Shown: positions 44,805 to 55,684 of the stretch, piece after piece
How positions within the stretch are numbered: the stretch's first letter is position 1
How the letters are laid out: the number at the start of each line of letters is the position of its first letter
Source: Rasiella rasia
GTDB lineage: Bacteria > Bacteroidota > Bacteroidia > Flavobacteriales > Flavobacteriaceae
Length of the DNA: 64,000 bases
NCBI RefSeq assembly: GCF_011044175.1
Contig: NZ_CP049057.1
Location: 1,379,501 to 1,443,500 of the forward strand
Direction: 5' to 3'
Program-made: the position numbers and the translations under genes
Notes under the pieces: generated by a model
The model's database searches: none
What the model was told of the DNA's origin: nothing
What the model saw: the letters and a program-made list of their open reading frames with translations, nothing else

Positions 44805-47006
44805 TTAATTTCTGAGCAATTGTTTACTCACTACTCCTTTAGACGTACTAATTTTTAAAACATACATCCCACTACTAAGGTGAGATACATCTACCACAGG
44901 TTGCTTCGTATTTTCATTTAGAAATGAAAGCACTTTTCTAGCCGACGCATCGTAAATTTCTATTGTTTCAACGGTTATTGATGCAGCGTGCGAAATTTGA
45001 AGTAATCCATCTACTGGATTAGGGTAAATCTGTATTTGCCAATCTGGTTCGTTTTCTTCTGCACTTAGAACTTTACCATTAAAATAATCTAATGCTAGTT
45101 GAAACGCCTGTGCACCAATATTTTCCCCTAACTTCCTACCCGGAATATCGTCTATGGGTGGATGTATGCCTCCCCAAATTCTAGATAGACTCGTTTGGTC
45201 TGATGCATCTCTATAGGTCGCCCATTGCAAGACAAATGGTTCAGAAGGTCCCTTTTCAAAAAATAAAAAGTCATCTTGTGGTATTTCAAAAGTACCCATA
45301 CCACCAGGAAAAAAAGGATCGTCTGTAGCAAACGTTAGTATTTCTGCAGCAGCCCTTGAAAACGTTGAATGTCCTGAAACATAGCCCGCAAACGGCGGTG
45401 TTACAAAGGTTCCTCTTTGGTAAGGCCACCATCTTTTAGCCAATATCCAATCTACCCCTGCTATATCTGTTGTAGGATCTTCTATAAAATCAGGTCCTTT
45501 CCAAGCACGCACTTTCAATTCACCTATAGTTTCATCACCTGCAAGAGGATCATTTGGTCCTATTATTTCTATTAAGTTATCTATCAATGGCAGTCCATTT
45601 GGATCAAAATTAGGCAGTGTAGGATCTGTACTCTGACCTTTTGAGGCCATATACCTAATTGCCGAAATAGGACGTACATAGTCGTAATACCCTTTAATAC
45701 CCCATGTGGTAACTGCAGCATCATGCATTGCACCACCTAATGCTAAATAAAGTTTTATATCCCATTCTAAATCAGATAAAATAGGCCCTTCGCCTCCAAA
45801 CCGCTTTTCAAGCAACGGATTATCTGACACATAGTTAGAAATAACAAACCAATGCCCTGGAGGTGTTTCAGAATCTGGACCATCTGCCCAAAACTCTGCT
45901 AATACACGAGCATAATCGCTCCGCTTCACCATCTGAGGAGTATATGGCATTCCAGTACTAGGGTTTAAACTGTGCCCATTAGACAAAGATCCTCCATTTA
46001 AAAAGTCATAAAAATTTTGATATTCAGCAAAAGTGCTTGGCCAATCATTAGAATCGAAATTCCCCAAATTTCCTGGAGAAATATCTATACGAAGCGGGTC
46101 TGAAGGATCTAAATGCGAAGACCACGAAGCCACTAAAGCAAAGTGCCATTTATAGGCATCTTCAATCCCGTTAGACACAGATGGTTGTATTTGTGGCGGG
46201 GCACCAGGATCGTTATAAACATAGCTGTTGAAACCATTATTTAGGATTTCTAAGTCATCGCTATCTAATGCAAAAGGTGCTACTTGTCCCCATTCTGGAC
46301 TTAAAAAGTTTGGAATTCCACCCGGTATAACATTTCCACTTTGGTCAATAAATGAATCGAATGCCAGTGGCTGCCAACGATTTGGGTTTATATAATCTAT
46401 ATCCTCATACTCTTCTAAAATTAATGGCGGATTGACTGGAGCGTAAAAAATACTGCTATAATCACCAGCTTCATTAGACCCATCCTGCAATCCAAAAGCA
46501 ATGATTTGACTGGCTAGGTAATTCCCTAATGCCGCATACGAACCGGTGCTATAATCTGTAGAATTAGAAAAAAGACTATAACCATAGCTATTCATAAGCT
46601 GGTTTATAGAAATCGAAATCTCTGTAGCACCAGGCGAATCTCGAAAACGGTGCTGCATTAACCTATATATAGCATAACTCATTATTTCGTGCGTAGCTTC
46701 TTCTGGATTTTCTGGAAACGGAATTGGATTGTACGGAGCTGAAAAACCCTGTAAGGTGTTCCCTAACAAGACTGGGGTAGCCGTATCGTCAAAAATTGCC
46801 CAGGCATCATACATAGCTATAGAACTATGGTATAGATTACGTGCATGTACTGTAGGTCTGGCAAAATCGTTTCTAATCGCGAAAAGTATTTCTTCATTCC
46901 AATCTCTAGCAACAGAATGCTGAGCAGAAACTACTGCATTCATGCTCATTAGTAGTACTATCAACACAATGAGATTGGCTTTTGCGCTATTTGCTAAATT
47001 TTTCAC
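44805..47006 (-). CDS. Vanadium-dependent haloperoxidase-like protein with T9SS sorting domain
   Basis: 733 residues. Signal peptide (KANLIVLIVLLMSMNAVVSAQ), a large PAP2/vanadium-haloperoxidase domain, and a C-terminal sorting domain (IQIYPNPVDGLLQIS, with TIEIYDASARKVLSF and SSGMYVLKISTSKGVVSKQLLRN) of the type IX secretion system. Core motifs: LAKRWWPYQRGTF (vanadate-binding Lys and Arg), SGHSTFSRAAAEIL (Ser-Gly-His) and RIWGGIHPPIDDIPGR (Arg and His). These match the Lys/Arg, Ser/Gly/His and Arg/His vanadate ligands of known enzymes. Substrate halide cannot be told. The start codon is GTG, overlapping the TAG stop of the preceding gene (TAGTG); no good ATG for a signal peptide exists. It should be translationally coupled. 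Confidence 0.92.
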   Translation of the reverse strand: MKNLANSAKANLIVLIVLLMSMNAVVSAQHSVARDWNEEILFAIRNDFARPTVHARNLYHSSIAMYDAWAIFDDTATPVLLGNTLQGFSAPYNPIPFPENPEEATHEIMSYAIYRLMQHRFRDSPGATEISISINQLMNSYGYSLFSNSTDYSTGSYAALGNYLASQIIAFGLQDGSNEAGDYSSIFYAPVNPPLILEEYEDIDYINPNRWQPLAFDSFIDQSGNVIPGGIPNFLSPEWGQVAPFALDSDDLEILNNGFNSYVYNDPGAPPQIQPSVSNGIEDAYKWHFALVASWSSHLDPSDPLRIDISPGNLGNFDSNDWPSTFAEYQNFYDFLNGGSLSNGHSLNPSTGMPYTPQMVKRSDYARVLAEFWADGPDSETPPGHWFVISNYVSDNPLLEKRFGGEGPILSDLEWDIKLYLALGGAMHDAAVTTWGIKGYYDYVRPISAIRYMASKGQSTDPTLPNFDPNGLPLIDNLIEIIGPNDPLAGDETIGELKVRAWKGPDFIEDPTTDIAGVDWILAKRWWPYQRGTFVTPPFAGYVSGHSTFSRAAAEILTFATDDPFFPGGMGTFEIPQDDFLFFEKGPSEPFVLQWATYRDASDQTSLSRIWGGIHPPIDDIPGRKLGENIGAQAFQLALDYFNGKVLSAEENEPDWQIQIYPNPVDGLLQISHAASITVETIEIYDASARKVLSFLNENTKQPVVDVSHLSSGMYVLKISTSKGVVSKQLLRN

Positions 47007-47944
47007 TATGTATGTTTTTCTTCTATTACAGGCTCACGAAACAATGGCATTGTGCTACAGCGCAACAATCCCTCTTGCTTTGAAATTTCAAAATATGGCA
47101 CTTCTTCAACTATAAAACCTTGACTTCTTAACCACGTATTTAAACGTGTAAAGTTTTTCTCTGAAATAATGACTTCTTCGGAAATAGAAAATATATTACT
47201 ATTCATATGATACATTTCTGTCTTGTCAATATGAAAGCAATTCTCTTTTCCGAAGTAATCTACTAGCCATTGATACTCCGCTTCTTCAAGAAATCCTTCT
47301 CTATGAATAATACATTTCCCTTTTCCGATAGGTTGAAAACAGCAATCTAAATGTAAGGCATTATCTTCTGGGATAGTATTGCTTTTTCTGAGATTAAATG
47401 ACTTTACTTTTTTGTGCGGAAACAAGGACTGTAAATGTCGTACAGCATTCATATTTGTTCTAGCCGTAATGTAATCTGGATAATCGTCTCCACGGTAAGT
47501 TCCAACGAAAATGTAGGCTCCATGCGGCATTACATCGCCCCCTTCTATATGTGCATTTTCAGGAAACTCGATTATATCATCAGGATTAATTTGTGAGATC
47601 ACATGCGTAAGCGCATCTATCTCTCGCGACCTATCTTCTAAAATATTGGCTACTATAAACTTATCTTCAACCACAAAGGCAATGTCTCTAGAAAAGATCT
47701 GATTATAATCTTCAATTACATTGGGGCGATATACGGTAACACCGTGCTTTTCAAAAACCGCTGCTACTGCTTCCATTTCAACCACCATAGCTGCTTCAAC
47801 TGGGTAAGTACCTTGCTGAATGTGGCGCGCCGATTTGGGGTCGTATGCTTCTTCTAATTTAGGAGTGGGACCATTACTCTTTGCAGAACCGAGCACTACG
47901 GCTTTTAGCCTTGAAAATTCATTGGTAACATTGAGTTTAATCAT
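47006..47944 (-). CDS. Amidinotransferase-fold hydrolase (arginine deiminase-like)
   Basis: 312 residues. The arginine deiminase superfamily signatures are FSRDIAFVVEDKFIV (N-terminal Asp), IEGGDVM, ALHLDCCFQPIGKGKC with the catalytic His, and the C-terminal LLRCSTMPLFR with nucleophile Cys296. The pattern is close to arginine deiminase and to dimethylarginine hydrolase; which substrate is used is uncertain. First gene of the unit that includes the haloperoxidase-like and barrel genes, starting just after the gltA terminator. A second, distinct family member (ctlX) lies 3 kb away. Confidence 0.88.
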   Translation of the reverse strand: MIKLNVTNEFSRLKAVVLGSAKSNGPTPKLEEAYDPKSARHIQQGTYPVEAAMVVEMEAVAAVFEKHGVTVYRPNVIEDYNQIFSRDIAFVVEDKFIVANILEDRSREIDALTHVISQINPDDIIEFPENAHIEGGDVMPHGAYIFVGTYRGDDYPDYITARTNMNAVRHLQSLFPHKKVKSFNLRKSNTIPEDNALHLDCCFQPIGKGKCIIHREGFLEEAEYQWLVDYFGKENCFHIDKTEMYHMNSNIFSISEEVIISEKNFTRLNTWLRSQGFIVEEVPYFEISKQEGLLRCSTMPLFREPVIEEKHT

Positions 47945-47958
47945 AATTTCAAATATAA

Positions 47959-47988
47959 AAAAAGCACTTCTTTACTGAAGTGCTTTTT
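47959..47988 (-). terminator. Rho-independent terminator after gltA
   Basis: 12-bp stem AAAAAGCACTTC with GAAGTGCTTTTT and a 6-base loop, 17 bases beyond the gltA stop. T-runs lie at both ends. Confidence 0.9.
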
Positions 47989-48005
47989 CACAATTTTTAT
48001 TGTCA

Positions 48006-49292
48006 TTATCTTTTTTCTACTGGCTTAAAACTTCTAAGGTTTTCACCAATATATACTTGTCTCGGACGGCCAATAGGCTCTTTTCGTTGACGCATTTCTT
48101 TCCATTGTGCAATCCACCCTGGCAATCTTCCAAGGGCAAACATAGGTGTAAACATTTCTACAGGAATTCCTAAAGCTCTGTAAATAATACCTGAGTAAAA
48201 ATCTACATTTGGATAAAGTTTACGATCTACAAAATAAGAATCCTCAAGAGCCTCTTTTTCCAGGCCTTTTGCTATATCCAGCACTGGGTCTTCAATACCG
48301 AGCGCAGTTAAAACTTCATCTGCAGACTTTTTGATAATCTTAGCCCGAGGATCGAAGTTTTTATATACTCTATGTCCAAAGCCCATAAGTCTAAACGGAT
48401 CTTCTTTGTCTTTTGCCTTGTTCATAAATTTATGAGTGTCGCCACCATCTTCTTTAATGGCTTCAAGCATTTCTATCACAGCTTGGTTAGCACCACCGTG
48501 TAATGGACCCCAAAGGGCATTAATTCCTGCAGATATAGACACAAACAAACCAGCATGAGAAGAACCTACAATACGTACAGTAGATGTTGAGCAATTTTGC
48601 TCATGATCTGCATGCAGAATTAATAATTTATCTAAGGCATCTACTACCTTTTTATCTACGCTATAATTTTGGTTAGGCTTGTGAAACATCATTTTATGAA
48701 AATTCTCCACATACCCTAAGCTGTCATCACCGTAGTCTAAGGGCAATCCAGCTCTTTTTCTGTGAGCCCAAGCAGTTAAAACAGGGAATTTAGCCAACAT
48801 ACGAACGATAGCGTTATACATTTCTTCTTCACTGTCTACATTTACAGATGAAGGATTAAATGCTACTAGCGCAGATGTTAGCGAAGACAACACACCCATT
48901 GGATGCGCAGATTTTGGAAAACCATCAAGTATTTTCTTTACGTCATCGTCAACATGAGATTGCTCTCTTATATCTGAATGAAATTTTGCCAACTCCTCTT
49001 TTGTAGGTAATTCTCCAAAAATCAAAAGATAAGCTACTTCTAAAAAATCAGCTTTATCTGCTAATTCTTCAATAGAATATCCTCTATATCTTAAAATACC
49101 TTCTTCCCCATTTAAGAACGTGATGGCACTTTCACAAGAACCTGTATTCTTATATCCAGGATCTAGCGTTGTTACACCTCCTGTGGCTCCTCGGAGCGCT
49201 TTAATATCAATGGCTACTTCATTTTCGGTACCAACAACTACTGGAAATTCATATGATTTTCCGTCAATTGTTAATGTGGCTATTTTAGACAT
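48006..49292 (-). CDS. gltA: Citrate synthase
   Basis: Condenses acetyl-CoA and oxaloacetate in the TCA cycle. 428 residues, typical of the bacterial type II hexameric form. The substrate-binding region holds WGPLHGGANQAVIEML and the catalytic His in LMGFGHRVYKNFDPRAKI; the C-terminal Asp/Arg region has VDFYSGIIYRALGIP. An N-terminal beta domain is present (ATLTIDGKSYEFPVVVGTEN). It forms, with eno and carA, a minus-strand set after the ribosomal cluster, with terminators between units. No clear promoter was seen upstream. Confidence 0.98.
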   Translation of the reverse strand: MSKIATLTIDGKSYEFPVVVGTENEVAIDIKALRGATGGVTTLDPGYKNTGSCESAITFLNGEEGILRYRGYSIEELADKADFLEVAYLLIFGELPTKEELAKFHSDIREQSHVDDDVKKILDGFPKSAHPMGVLSSLTSALVAFNPSSVNVDSEEEMYNAIVRMLAKFPVLTAWAHRKRAGLPLDYGDDSLGYVENFHKMMFHKPNQNYSVDKKVVDALDKLLILHADHEQNCSTSTVRIVGSSHAGLFVSISAGINALWGPLHGGANQAVIEMLEAIKEDGGDTHKFMNKAKDKEDPFRLMGFGHRVYKNFDPRAKIIKKSADEVLTALGIEDPVLDIAKGLEKEALEDSYFVDRKLYPNVDFYSGIIYRALGIPVEMFTPMFALGRLPGWIAQWKEMRQRKEPIGRPRQVYIGENLRSFKPVEKR

Positions 49293-49451
49293 ATATGCTT
49301 TTGGTTTTTTATTAAAATTTCAGAATTATGCTTGTATTCTACTTGCAAACAAAGAAGATGCTAATTTACGAAATATCACACAAATTTTTTAACAAATTAG
49401 TGGCTTTGTAGGTTAAAATATCCTTAAATAAACACAGACTACATAAAAAAG

Positions 49452-49482
49452 AAACCTCTCAAGTATACTACAAGAGAGGTTT
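49452..49482 (-). terminator. Rho-independent terminator after eno
   Basis: AAACCTCTC pairs with GAGAGGTTT across a 13-base loop, with T-runs on the minus strand. It follows the eno stop by 24 bases. Confidence 0.85.
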
Positions 49483-49505
49483 ATTAAAATTTATAGGTAT
49501 TCTAC

Positions 49506-50798
<1,293 letters not shown>

Positions 50799-50888
50799 CT
50801 ATTTAACTATGTCTAGTAGAGCGAAGTCGAAACTTGATTTCAATTTTAGAAATTGTATCTAGTTCTTATTAGCGCTCAAACGGACCGA

Positions 50889-51998
50889 TTATTTTGAATT
50901 TTTAATATGCGCTACAAAATCATCAAAAAGATATCTTGAGTCGTGTGGTCCTGGACTCGCTTCTGGATGGTATTGTACCGAAAAAACTGGTTTATCTTTT
51001 AACCGTATGCCTGCGGCAGTATGATCATTTAAGTGTAAGTGTGTAATTTCTACTTCTGCATGGGCTTCAGCCTCTTCTCTATTTATTGCAAATCCATGGT
51101 TCTGTGAAGTAATTTCACCTTTTCCAACTACTAAATTAAGGATAGGATGGTTAATTCCGCGATGTCCATGATGCATTTTATAGGTTGAAATACCATTAGC
51201 AAGTGCTAAGACTTGATGCCCTAAACAAATACCAAATAGAGGTTTGCCACTTGCAATGATTTGTTTAGTGGTTTCTATAGCTTCAGTTAACGGTTCTGGA
51301 TCTCCTGGGCCATTAGAAAGAAAATATCCGTCAGGATTAAAAGCTTTCATATCTTCAAAAGAGGCATTGTATGGAAACACTTTGATATAACAATCTCTTT
51401 CAGCTAGATTTCGAAGAATGTTTTTCTTAATTCCTATATCCAAGGCTGAAATTTTATACGATGCGTTCTCATCTCCATAGAAGTATGGTTCTTTGGTAGA
51501 CACCTTGCTTGCCAATTCTAAGCCATTCATATTTGGCACTTCAGACAAACGCTTTTTCAAATCTTCTAGTTTGTCTACCTCTGTTGTAATAACGGCATTC
51601 ATAGCCCCATTGTCTCGAATATAGCTCACTAACGCTCTTGTATCTACGTCACTAATAGCTAGCAAATTATTGTCGTTTAGAAATTCCTCTAAAGAGGCAT
51701 CTGCTTCAGCTCGTGAATAATGGTAGCTAAAGTTTCTACAAATAAGCCCTGCAATTTTAATGCTATCACTCTCTACCTCATCTTTTGTCGTACCATAATT
51801 TCCAATGTGCGCATTGGTGGTGACCATTAATTGACCGAAGTAAGAAGGGTCTGTAAATATCTCTTGGTATCCTGTCATACCAGTATTAAAACAGACTTCG
51901 CCAAAGGCAGAGCCATTTTTTCCTCCAACGGCTTTTCCATGAAATATGGTGCCATCGGCTAAAAGTATAAGAGCAGGTTTTCTTGTTTGGTATTTCAT
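50889..51998 (-). CDS. carA: Carbamoyl-phosphate synthase small (glutaminase) subunit
   Basis: Glutamine-hydrolysing subunit of carbamoyl phosphate synthase, feeding pyrimidine and arginine synthesis. 369 residues. The N-terminal domain (VCFNTGMTGYQEIFTDPSYFGQ) is complete. The class I glutaminase triad is the Cys in LFGICLGHQ, and the His and Glu in VQYHPEASPGP. The large subunit gene carB is not in the window. It is separated from rplQ by a terminator. Confidence 0.97.
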   Translation of the reverse strand: MKYQTRKPALILLADGTIFHGKAVGGKNGSAFGEVCFNTGMTGYQEIFTDPSYFGQLMVTTNAHIGNYGTTKDEVESDSIKIAGLICRNFSYHYSRAEADASLEEFLNDNNLLAISDVDTRALVSYIRDNGAMNAVITTEVDKLEDLKKRLSEVPNMNGLELASKVSTKEPYFYGDENASYKISALDIGIKKNILRNLAERDCYIKVFPYNASFEDMKAFNPDGYFLSNGPGDPEPLTEAIETTKQIIASGKPLFGICLGHQVLALANGISTYKMHHGHRGINHPILNLVVGKGEITSQNHGFAINREEAEAHAEVEITHLHLNDHTAAGIRLKDKPVFSVQYHPEASPGPHDSRYLFDDFVAHIKNSK

Positions 51999-52104
51999 CG
52001 CTTTATATGACTATTTTACAAAAATACTTTAATTGAAAGGGATTCTAAAATTAGGTTTTTATAACTTTTGAACAATAGCACACTCCTTAGTTATAAGTTT
52101 AAAA

Positions 52105-52137
52105 AAAAGGGATAAACATTGAATGCTTATCCCTTTT
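52105..52137 (-). terminator. Rho-independent terminator at the end of the ribosomal cluster
   Basis: 11-bp stem AAAAGGGATAA with TTATCCCTTTT across an 11-base loop, then a T-run on the minus strand, 25 bases after rplQ. It ends the long S10/spc/alpha transcript. Confidence 0.87.
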
Positions 52138-52161
52138 CTTATATTACTTGAAGAAAATCAT

Positions 52162-52638
52162 TTACTCTTCTTCTTTTGTTGCTTTTGTTTCTACTGCTGG
52201 AGCAGCGGCTGCTTTAGAACCTCCTCGACGGCTTCGACGAGTACTTTTCTTTTTAGTAGCTTTTCCTGCGTTGTATAAATCATTATAGTCAACCAACTCT
52301 ATCATCGCCATATCTGCAGCATCTCCTAAACGACTCCCCAATTTAATAATTCGAGTATATCCCCCTGGACGATCACCAACTTTTACGGCTACATCGCGAA
52401 ACAGTTCAATAACTGCATCTTTTTGACGTAGACGAGACATTACAATACGACGGTTATGCGTAGTATCTTCTTTTGCCTTCGTAATAATTGGCTCAACAAA
52501 TTGTTTTACAGCTTTCGCTTTAGCAACTGTAGTGTTGATTCTTTTGTGTTCAATTAGAGAACAGGCCATGTTTGCCAACATTGACTTTCTATGAGCTGTT
52601 TTTCTTCCTAAATGATTTACTTTTTTTCCGTGTCTCAT
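52162..52638 (-). CDS. rplQ: 50S ribosomal protein L17
   Basis: 158 residues; the L17 core is [21 protein letters not shown] with [14 protein letters not shown], followed by [20 protein letters not shown]. The C-terminus is extended by about 35 residues of Lys/Arg, Ala and Glu ([19 protein letters not shown]) relative to the E. coli protein (127 residues), as is usual in Bacteroidota. Last gene of the alpha operon. Confidence 0.98.
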   Translation of the reverse strand: MRHGKKVNHLGRKTAHRKSMLANMACSLIEHKRINTTVAKAKAVKQFVEPIITKAKEDTTHNRRIVMSRLRQKDAVIELFRDVAVKVGDRPGGYTRIIKLGSRLGDAADMAMIELVDYNDLYNAGKATKKKSTRRSRRGGSKAAAAPAVETKATKEEE

Positions 52639-52699
52639 GACATTTATTTTATCATCTTGCTACCATATCCGCCTTAGACGGAGAGCAAAATATGATTAA

Positions 52700-53692
52700 T
52701 TAATCTTTATCTAATTTATATTTTGAAAGATCCATTCCGAAATTAAGGCCCTTTACATTTACCAGCTCTTCTAGCTCAGTTAATGATTTCTTTCCAAAAT
52801 TTCTAAACTTCATCAAGTCATTTTTATTATAAGATACAAGGTCTCCTAATGTATCTACTTCTGCAGCCTTCAAGCAGTTTAATGCACGTACTGAAAGATC
52901 CATATCTACTAATTTGGTCTTTAGTAACTGACGCATATGCAATGATTCCTCATCGTATGTTTCAGTTTGTGCAATTTCATCTGCTTCCAACGTAATGCGC
53001 TCATCACTGAACAACATAAAGTGGTGGATTAAGGTTTTAGCAGCTTCAGTCAACGCATCTTTTGGATGAATTGAACCATCTGTTTGAATTTCGAAAACTA
53101 ATTTTTCGTAATCCGTTTTCTGCTCTACACGGAAGTTTTCAATACTGTACTTCACGTTTTTGATAGGAGTGTAAATAGAATCTGTGAAGATAGTTCCAAG
53201 AGGAGCATTCGCTTTCTTGTTTTCTTCAGCAGGAACATAACCACGACCTTTTTCGATTGTAATCTCAAAGTTCATGTTTACCTTCTTTTCCATATTACAG
53301 ATAACCAATTCTGGATTCAATACTTGGAAACCAGAGATAAATTTTTGGAAATCTCCTGCAGTTAACTGCTCATTACCATTTACTGAAATGGTTACAGTTT
53401 CGTTATCTATTTCATCTATTTGACGCTTAAAACGTACTTGCTTTAAGTTCAAAATAATTTCGGTTACATCTTCTACAACGCCTGCAATAGTAGAAAACTC
53501 ATGATCTACTCCTTCGATACGTACCGAAGTAATTGCAAAACCTTCCAAAGAAGATAACAAAACCCTTCTTAGTGCATTACCAACTGTTAATCCATAACCA
53601 GGTTCCAAGGGACGAAATTCAAATTTCCCCTCGAAATCTGTAGAGTTAATCATGATAACCTTATCGGGTTTCTGAAAACTAAATACTGCCAT
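52700..53692 (-). CDS. rpoA: DNA-directed RNA polymerase subunit alpha
   Basis: 330 residues. The N-terminal domain, needed for assembly with beta and beta-prime, shows [20 protein letters not shown] and [13 protein letters not shown]; the C-terminal domain, which contacts UP elements and activators, shows [20 protein letters not shown] and [16 protein letters not shown]. It lies in the alpha operon between rpsD and rplQ. Confidence 0.99.
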   Translation of the reverse strand: MAVFSFQKPDKVIMINSTDFEGKFEFRPLEPGYGLTVGNALRRVLLSSLEGFAITSVRIEGVDHEFSTIAGVVEDVTEIILNLKQVRFKRQIDEIDNETVTISVNGNEQLTAGDFQKFISGFQVLNPELVICNMEKKVNMNFEITIEKGRGYVPAEENKKANAPLGTIFTDSIYTPIKNVKYSIENFRVEQKTDYEKLVFEIQTDGSIHPKDALTEAAKTLIHHFMLFSDERITLEADEIAQTETYDEESLHMRQLLKTKLVDMDLSVRALNCLKAAEVDTLGDLVSYNKNDLMKFRNFGKKSLTELEELVNVKGLNFGMDLSKYKLDKD

Positions 53693-53785
53693 TTTTTTCT
53701 TCGTTTTAATTGTTATTTAGTTGCGCGATTTAAAAGCTTGAAGAACACTATAAATCCTTTGGCCAAATACCAATGTGATTATTTA

Positions 53786-54391
53786 TTATTTAGAATATAA
53801 TTCGACGATAGACTGAACATTAATGTTCTCAGGAATCTGAATCAATTGTGGAACAGAAACATAAGTCCCTTCCATTTTTTCCCCATTCCATGTAATCCAC
53901 TCATATACGTGACGTGCATTATCCAACGAAGATGTGATAGCCTGAAGTGACTTAGACTTTTCTCTTACGCCAACAACATCTCCAGCTTTTAATTGGTATG
54001 AAGGAATGTTTACCTTCTCACCATTTACTGTGATGTGTCTGTGGCTCACCAATTGGCGCGCACCACTACGTGTAGGAGCGATACCCATACGGAATACCAC
54101 ATTGTCTAAACGCGACTCTGCTAATTGTAGCAATACTTCACCCGTAATTCCTGGTGCAGCAGTTGCTTTTTTAAACATGTTTCTAAATTGACGCTCCAAA
54201 ATACCATAAGTGTATTTTGCCTTTTGCTTCTCAGCAAGTTGAATTGCGTATTCAGATTTTTTTCCACGACGACGGTTATTTCCGTGTTGTCCTGGAGGGT
54301 AATTTCTTTTTTCGAAAGCTTTGTCTTCTCCGAAGATAGCCTCACCAAACTTACGGGCTATTTTAGATTTTGGACCAGTATATCTTGCCAT
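53786..54391 (-). CDS. rpsD: 30S ribosomal protein S4
   Basis: 201 residues. The start [20 protein letters not shown], the RNA-binding S4 domain ([39 protein letters not shown]) and the C-terminal tail are standard. S4 is a primary 16S-binding protein, and in many bacteria it regulates its own operon. No zinc-binding Cys cluster is visible at the N-terminus, so this is the zinc-free form. The gene is preceded by an inverted repeat in the 164-base gap to rpsK. Confidence 0.98.
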   Translation of the reverse strand: MARYTGPKSKIARKFGEAIFGEDKAFEKRNYPPGQHGNNRRRGKKSEYAIQLAEKQKAKYTYGILERQFRNMFKKATAAPGITGEVLLQLAESRLDNVVFRMGIAPTRSGARQLVSHRHITVNGEKVNIPSYQLKAGDVVGVREKSKSLQAITSSLDNARHVYEWITWNGEKMEGTYVSVPQLIQIPENINVQSIVELYSK

Positions 54392-54494
54392 TTCTAGTTA
54401 TTTTTGAAGGAGAATCTAAATTAAGGTCTTACGTTAATCCTCTAGACTCTATAATCCTTCGGTTGATATTTATTAAATTTTGAGTTTGCAAAGA

Positions 54495-54540
54495 TACGAT
54501 ATACTATGATATAAATTAACCTATATCGTAGTATATCGTA
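54495..54540. repeat. 19-bp inverted repeat between rpsK and rpsD
   Basis: TACGATATACTATGATATA (54495-54513) is followed by 8 bases and TATATCGTAGTATATCGTA (54522-54540), which is its reverse complement with a single mismatch (a G-T pair in the plus strand orientation; C-A in the mRNA). No T-run follows on the transcribed strand, so it is not a terminator. In the transcript it would fold into a long stem 104 bases before the rpsD start. Confidence 0.85.
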
Positions 54541-54555
54541 TTCGCAAAAATTGTA

Positions 54556-54954
54556 TTATACTCTTCTACGTTTTGCTGGACGACATCCATTGTGTGGCAT
54601 TGGCGTTACATCAATAATTTCTGTAACCTCAATTCCTGCATTATGGATAGAACGAATAGCAGATTCTCTACCATTCCCTGGTCCTTTTACGTATACTTTA
54701 CACTTACGCATACCAGCTTCAGTTGCAACTGCCGCCGCATCTTCTGCTGCTAATTGCGCAGCATAAGGAGTGTTTTTCTTAGATCCTCTAAAGCCCATTT
54801 TACCGGCAGAAGACCATGAGATAACATCTCCGTTCTTATTTGTCAACGAAACGATAATGTTGTTGAATGATGCAGTGATATGTGCTTCACCAACAGATTC
54901 TACATTAACCTTGCGTTTTTTTGTGCTTTTAGCTTTTGGATTTGACTTTGCCAT
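54556..54954 (-). CDS. rpsK: 30S ribosomal protein S11
   Basis: 132 residues. The middle ([40 protein letters not shown]) and the C-terminal [20 protein letters not shown] with KRRRV are the standard S11 pattern. It lies 12 bases after rpsM; a 164-base gap with an inverted repeat separates it from rpsD. Confidence 0.98.
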   Translation of the reverse strand: MAKSNPKAKSTKKRKVNVESVGEAHITASFNNIIVSLTNKNGDVISWSSAGKMGFRGSKKNTPYAAQLAAEDAAAVATEAGMRKCKVYVKGPGNGRESAIRSIHNAGIEVTEIIDVTPMPHNGCRPAKRRRV

Positions 54955-54965
54955 ATCTCTAGTGA

Positions 54966-55340
54966 TTATTTAGTTGCCTTTTTCTTGTTAGCAACTGTTT
55001 TACGTTTTCCTTTTCTGGTTCTTGAGTTGTTTTTTGTACGTTGACCACGTAACGGAAGACCCGCTCTGTGTCTAATACCTCTGTAACAACCAATGTCCAT
55101 TAAGCGCTTAATGCTTAACTGCACTTCACTACGTAACTCACCTTCGATTTTGAAAGACCCAACTGCGTCACGAATAGCACCGATTTCATCATCGTTCCAT
55201 TCACTTACTTTTTTGTCTTCGCTAACTCCGGCTTTTCCCAATATATCCTTCGCACGGCTATTACCAATTCCGAAGATATACGTTAACGCGATTACACCCC
55301 TTTTTTGCTTTGGGATATCTACACCTGCGATTCTTGCCAT
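54966..55340 (-). CDS. rpsM: 30S ribosomal protein S13
   Basis: 124 residues: [20 protein letters not shown], the helix-hairpin region [16 protein letters not shown], and the basic C-terminal [20 protein letters not shown] that contacts the 16S rRNA head and P-site. Only 3 bases separate it from rpmJ. Confidence 0.98.
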   Translation of the reverse strand: MARIAGVDIPKQKRGVIALTYIFGIGNSRAKDILGKAGVSEDKKVSEWNDDEIGAIRDAVGSFKIEGELRSEVQLSIKRLMDIGCYRGIRHRAGLPLRGQRTKNNSRTRKGKRKTVANKKKATK

Positions 55341-55343
55341 AAC

Positions 55344-55460
55344 TTATCCTTGTCTTTGTTTGAACCTAGGGTTCTTTTTATTAATTACATATAATCTGCC
55401 CTTTCTGCGAACAATCTTGCAGTCGGCACTTCTCTTTTTAACTGATGCTCTAACTTTCAT
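55344..55460 (-). CDS. rpmJ: 50S ribosomal protein L36, zinc-free form
   Basis: 38 residues: [20 protein letters not shown] through to FKQRQG. The zinc-type L36 has three Cys and one His (as in E. coli: Cys11, Cys14, Cys27, His33); here only Cys14 remains, with Ser11, Asn27 and Phe33, so it cannot bind zinc. It lies between infA (6-base gap) and rpsM. Too short to be found by length-based gene finders. Confidence 0.93.
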   Translation of the reverse strand: MKVRASVKKRSADCKIVRRKGRLYVINKKNPRFKQRQG

Positions 55461-55466
55461 AATAGC

Positions 55467-55682
55467 TTAGTATCTGTATGTGATTCGAGCCTTTGTTAAA
55501 TCGTATGGGCTCATTTCTAATTTTACTTTATCTCCAGGCAACAACTTAATATAATGCATACGCATCTTACCTGATATGTGCGCAGTAACCACGTGACCAT
55601 TCTCTAGTTCCACTCTAAACATTGCGTTAGACAATGCTTCAATGATAGTTCCATCTTGTTCTATTGCGGGTTGTTTGGCCAT
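55467..55682 (-). CDS. infA: Translation initiation factor IF-1
   Basis: 71 residues, single OB-fold: [40 protein letters not shown] and [20 protein letters not shown] are textbook. It binds the A-site of the 30S subunit. Two bases separate it from secY and 6 from rpmJ, so it is cotranscribed with the spc/alpha genes. Confidence 0.98.
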   Translation of the reverse strand: MAKQPAIEQDGTIIEALSNAMFRVELENGHVVTAHISGKMRMHYIKLLPGDKVKLEMSPYDLTKARITYRY

Positions 55683-55684
55683 AA

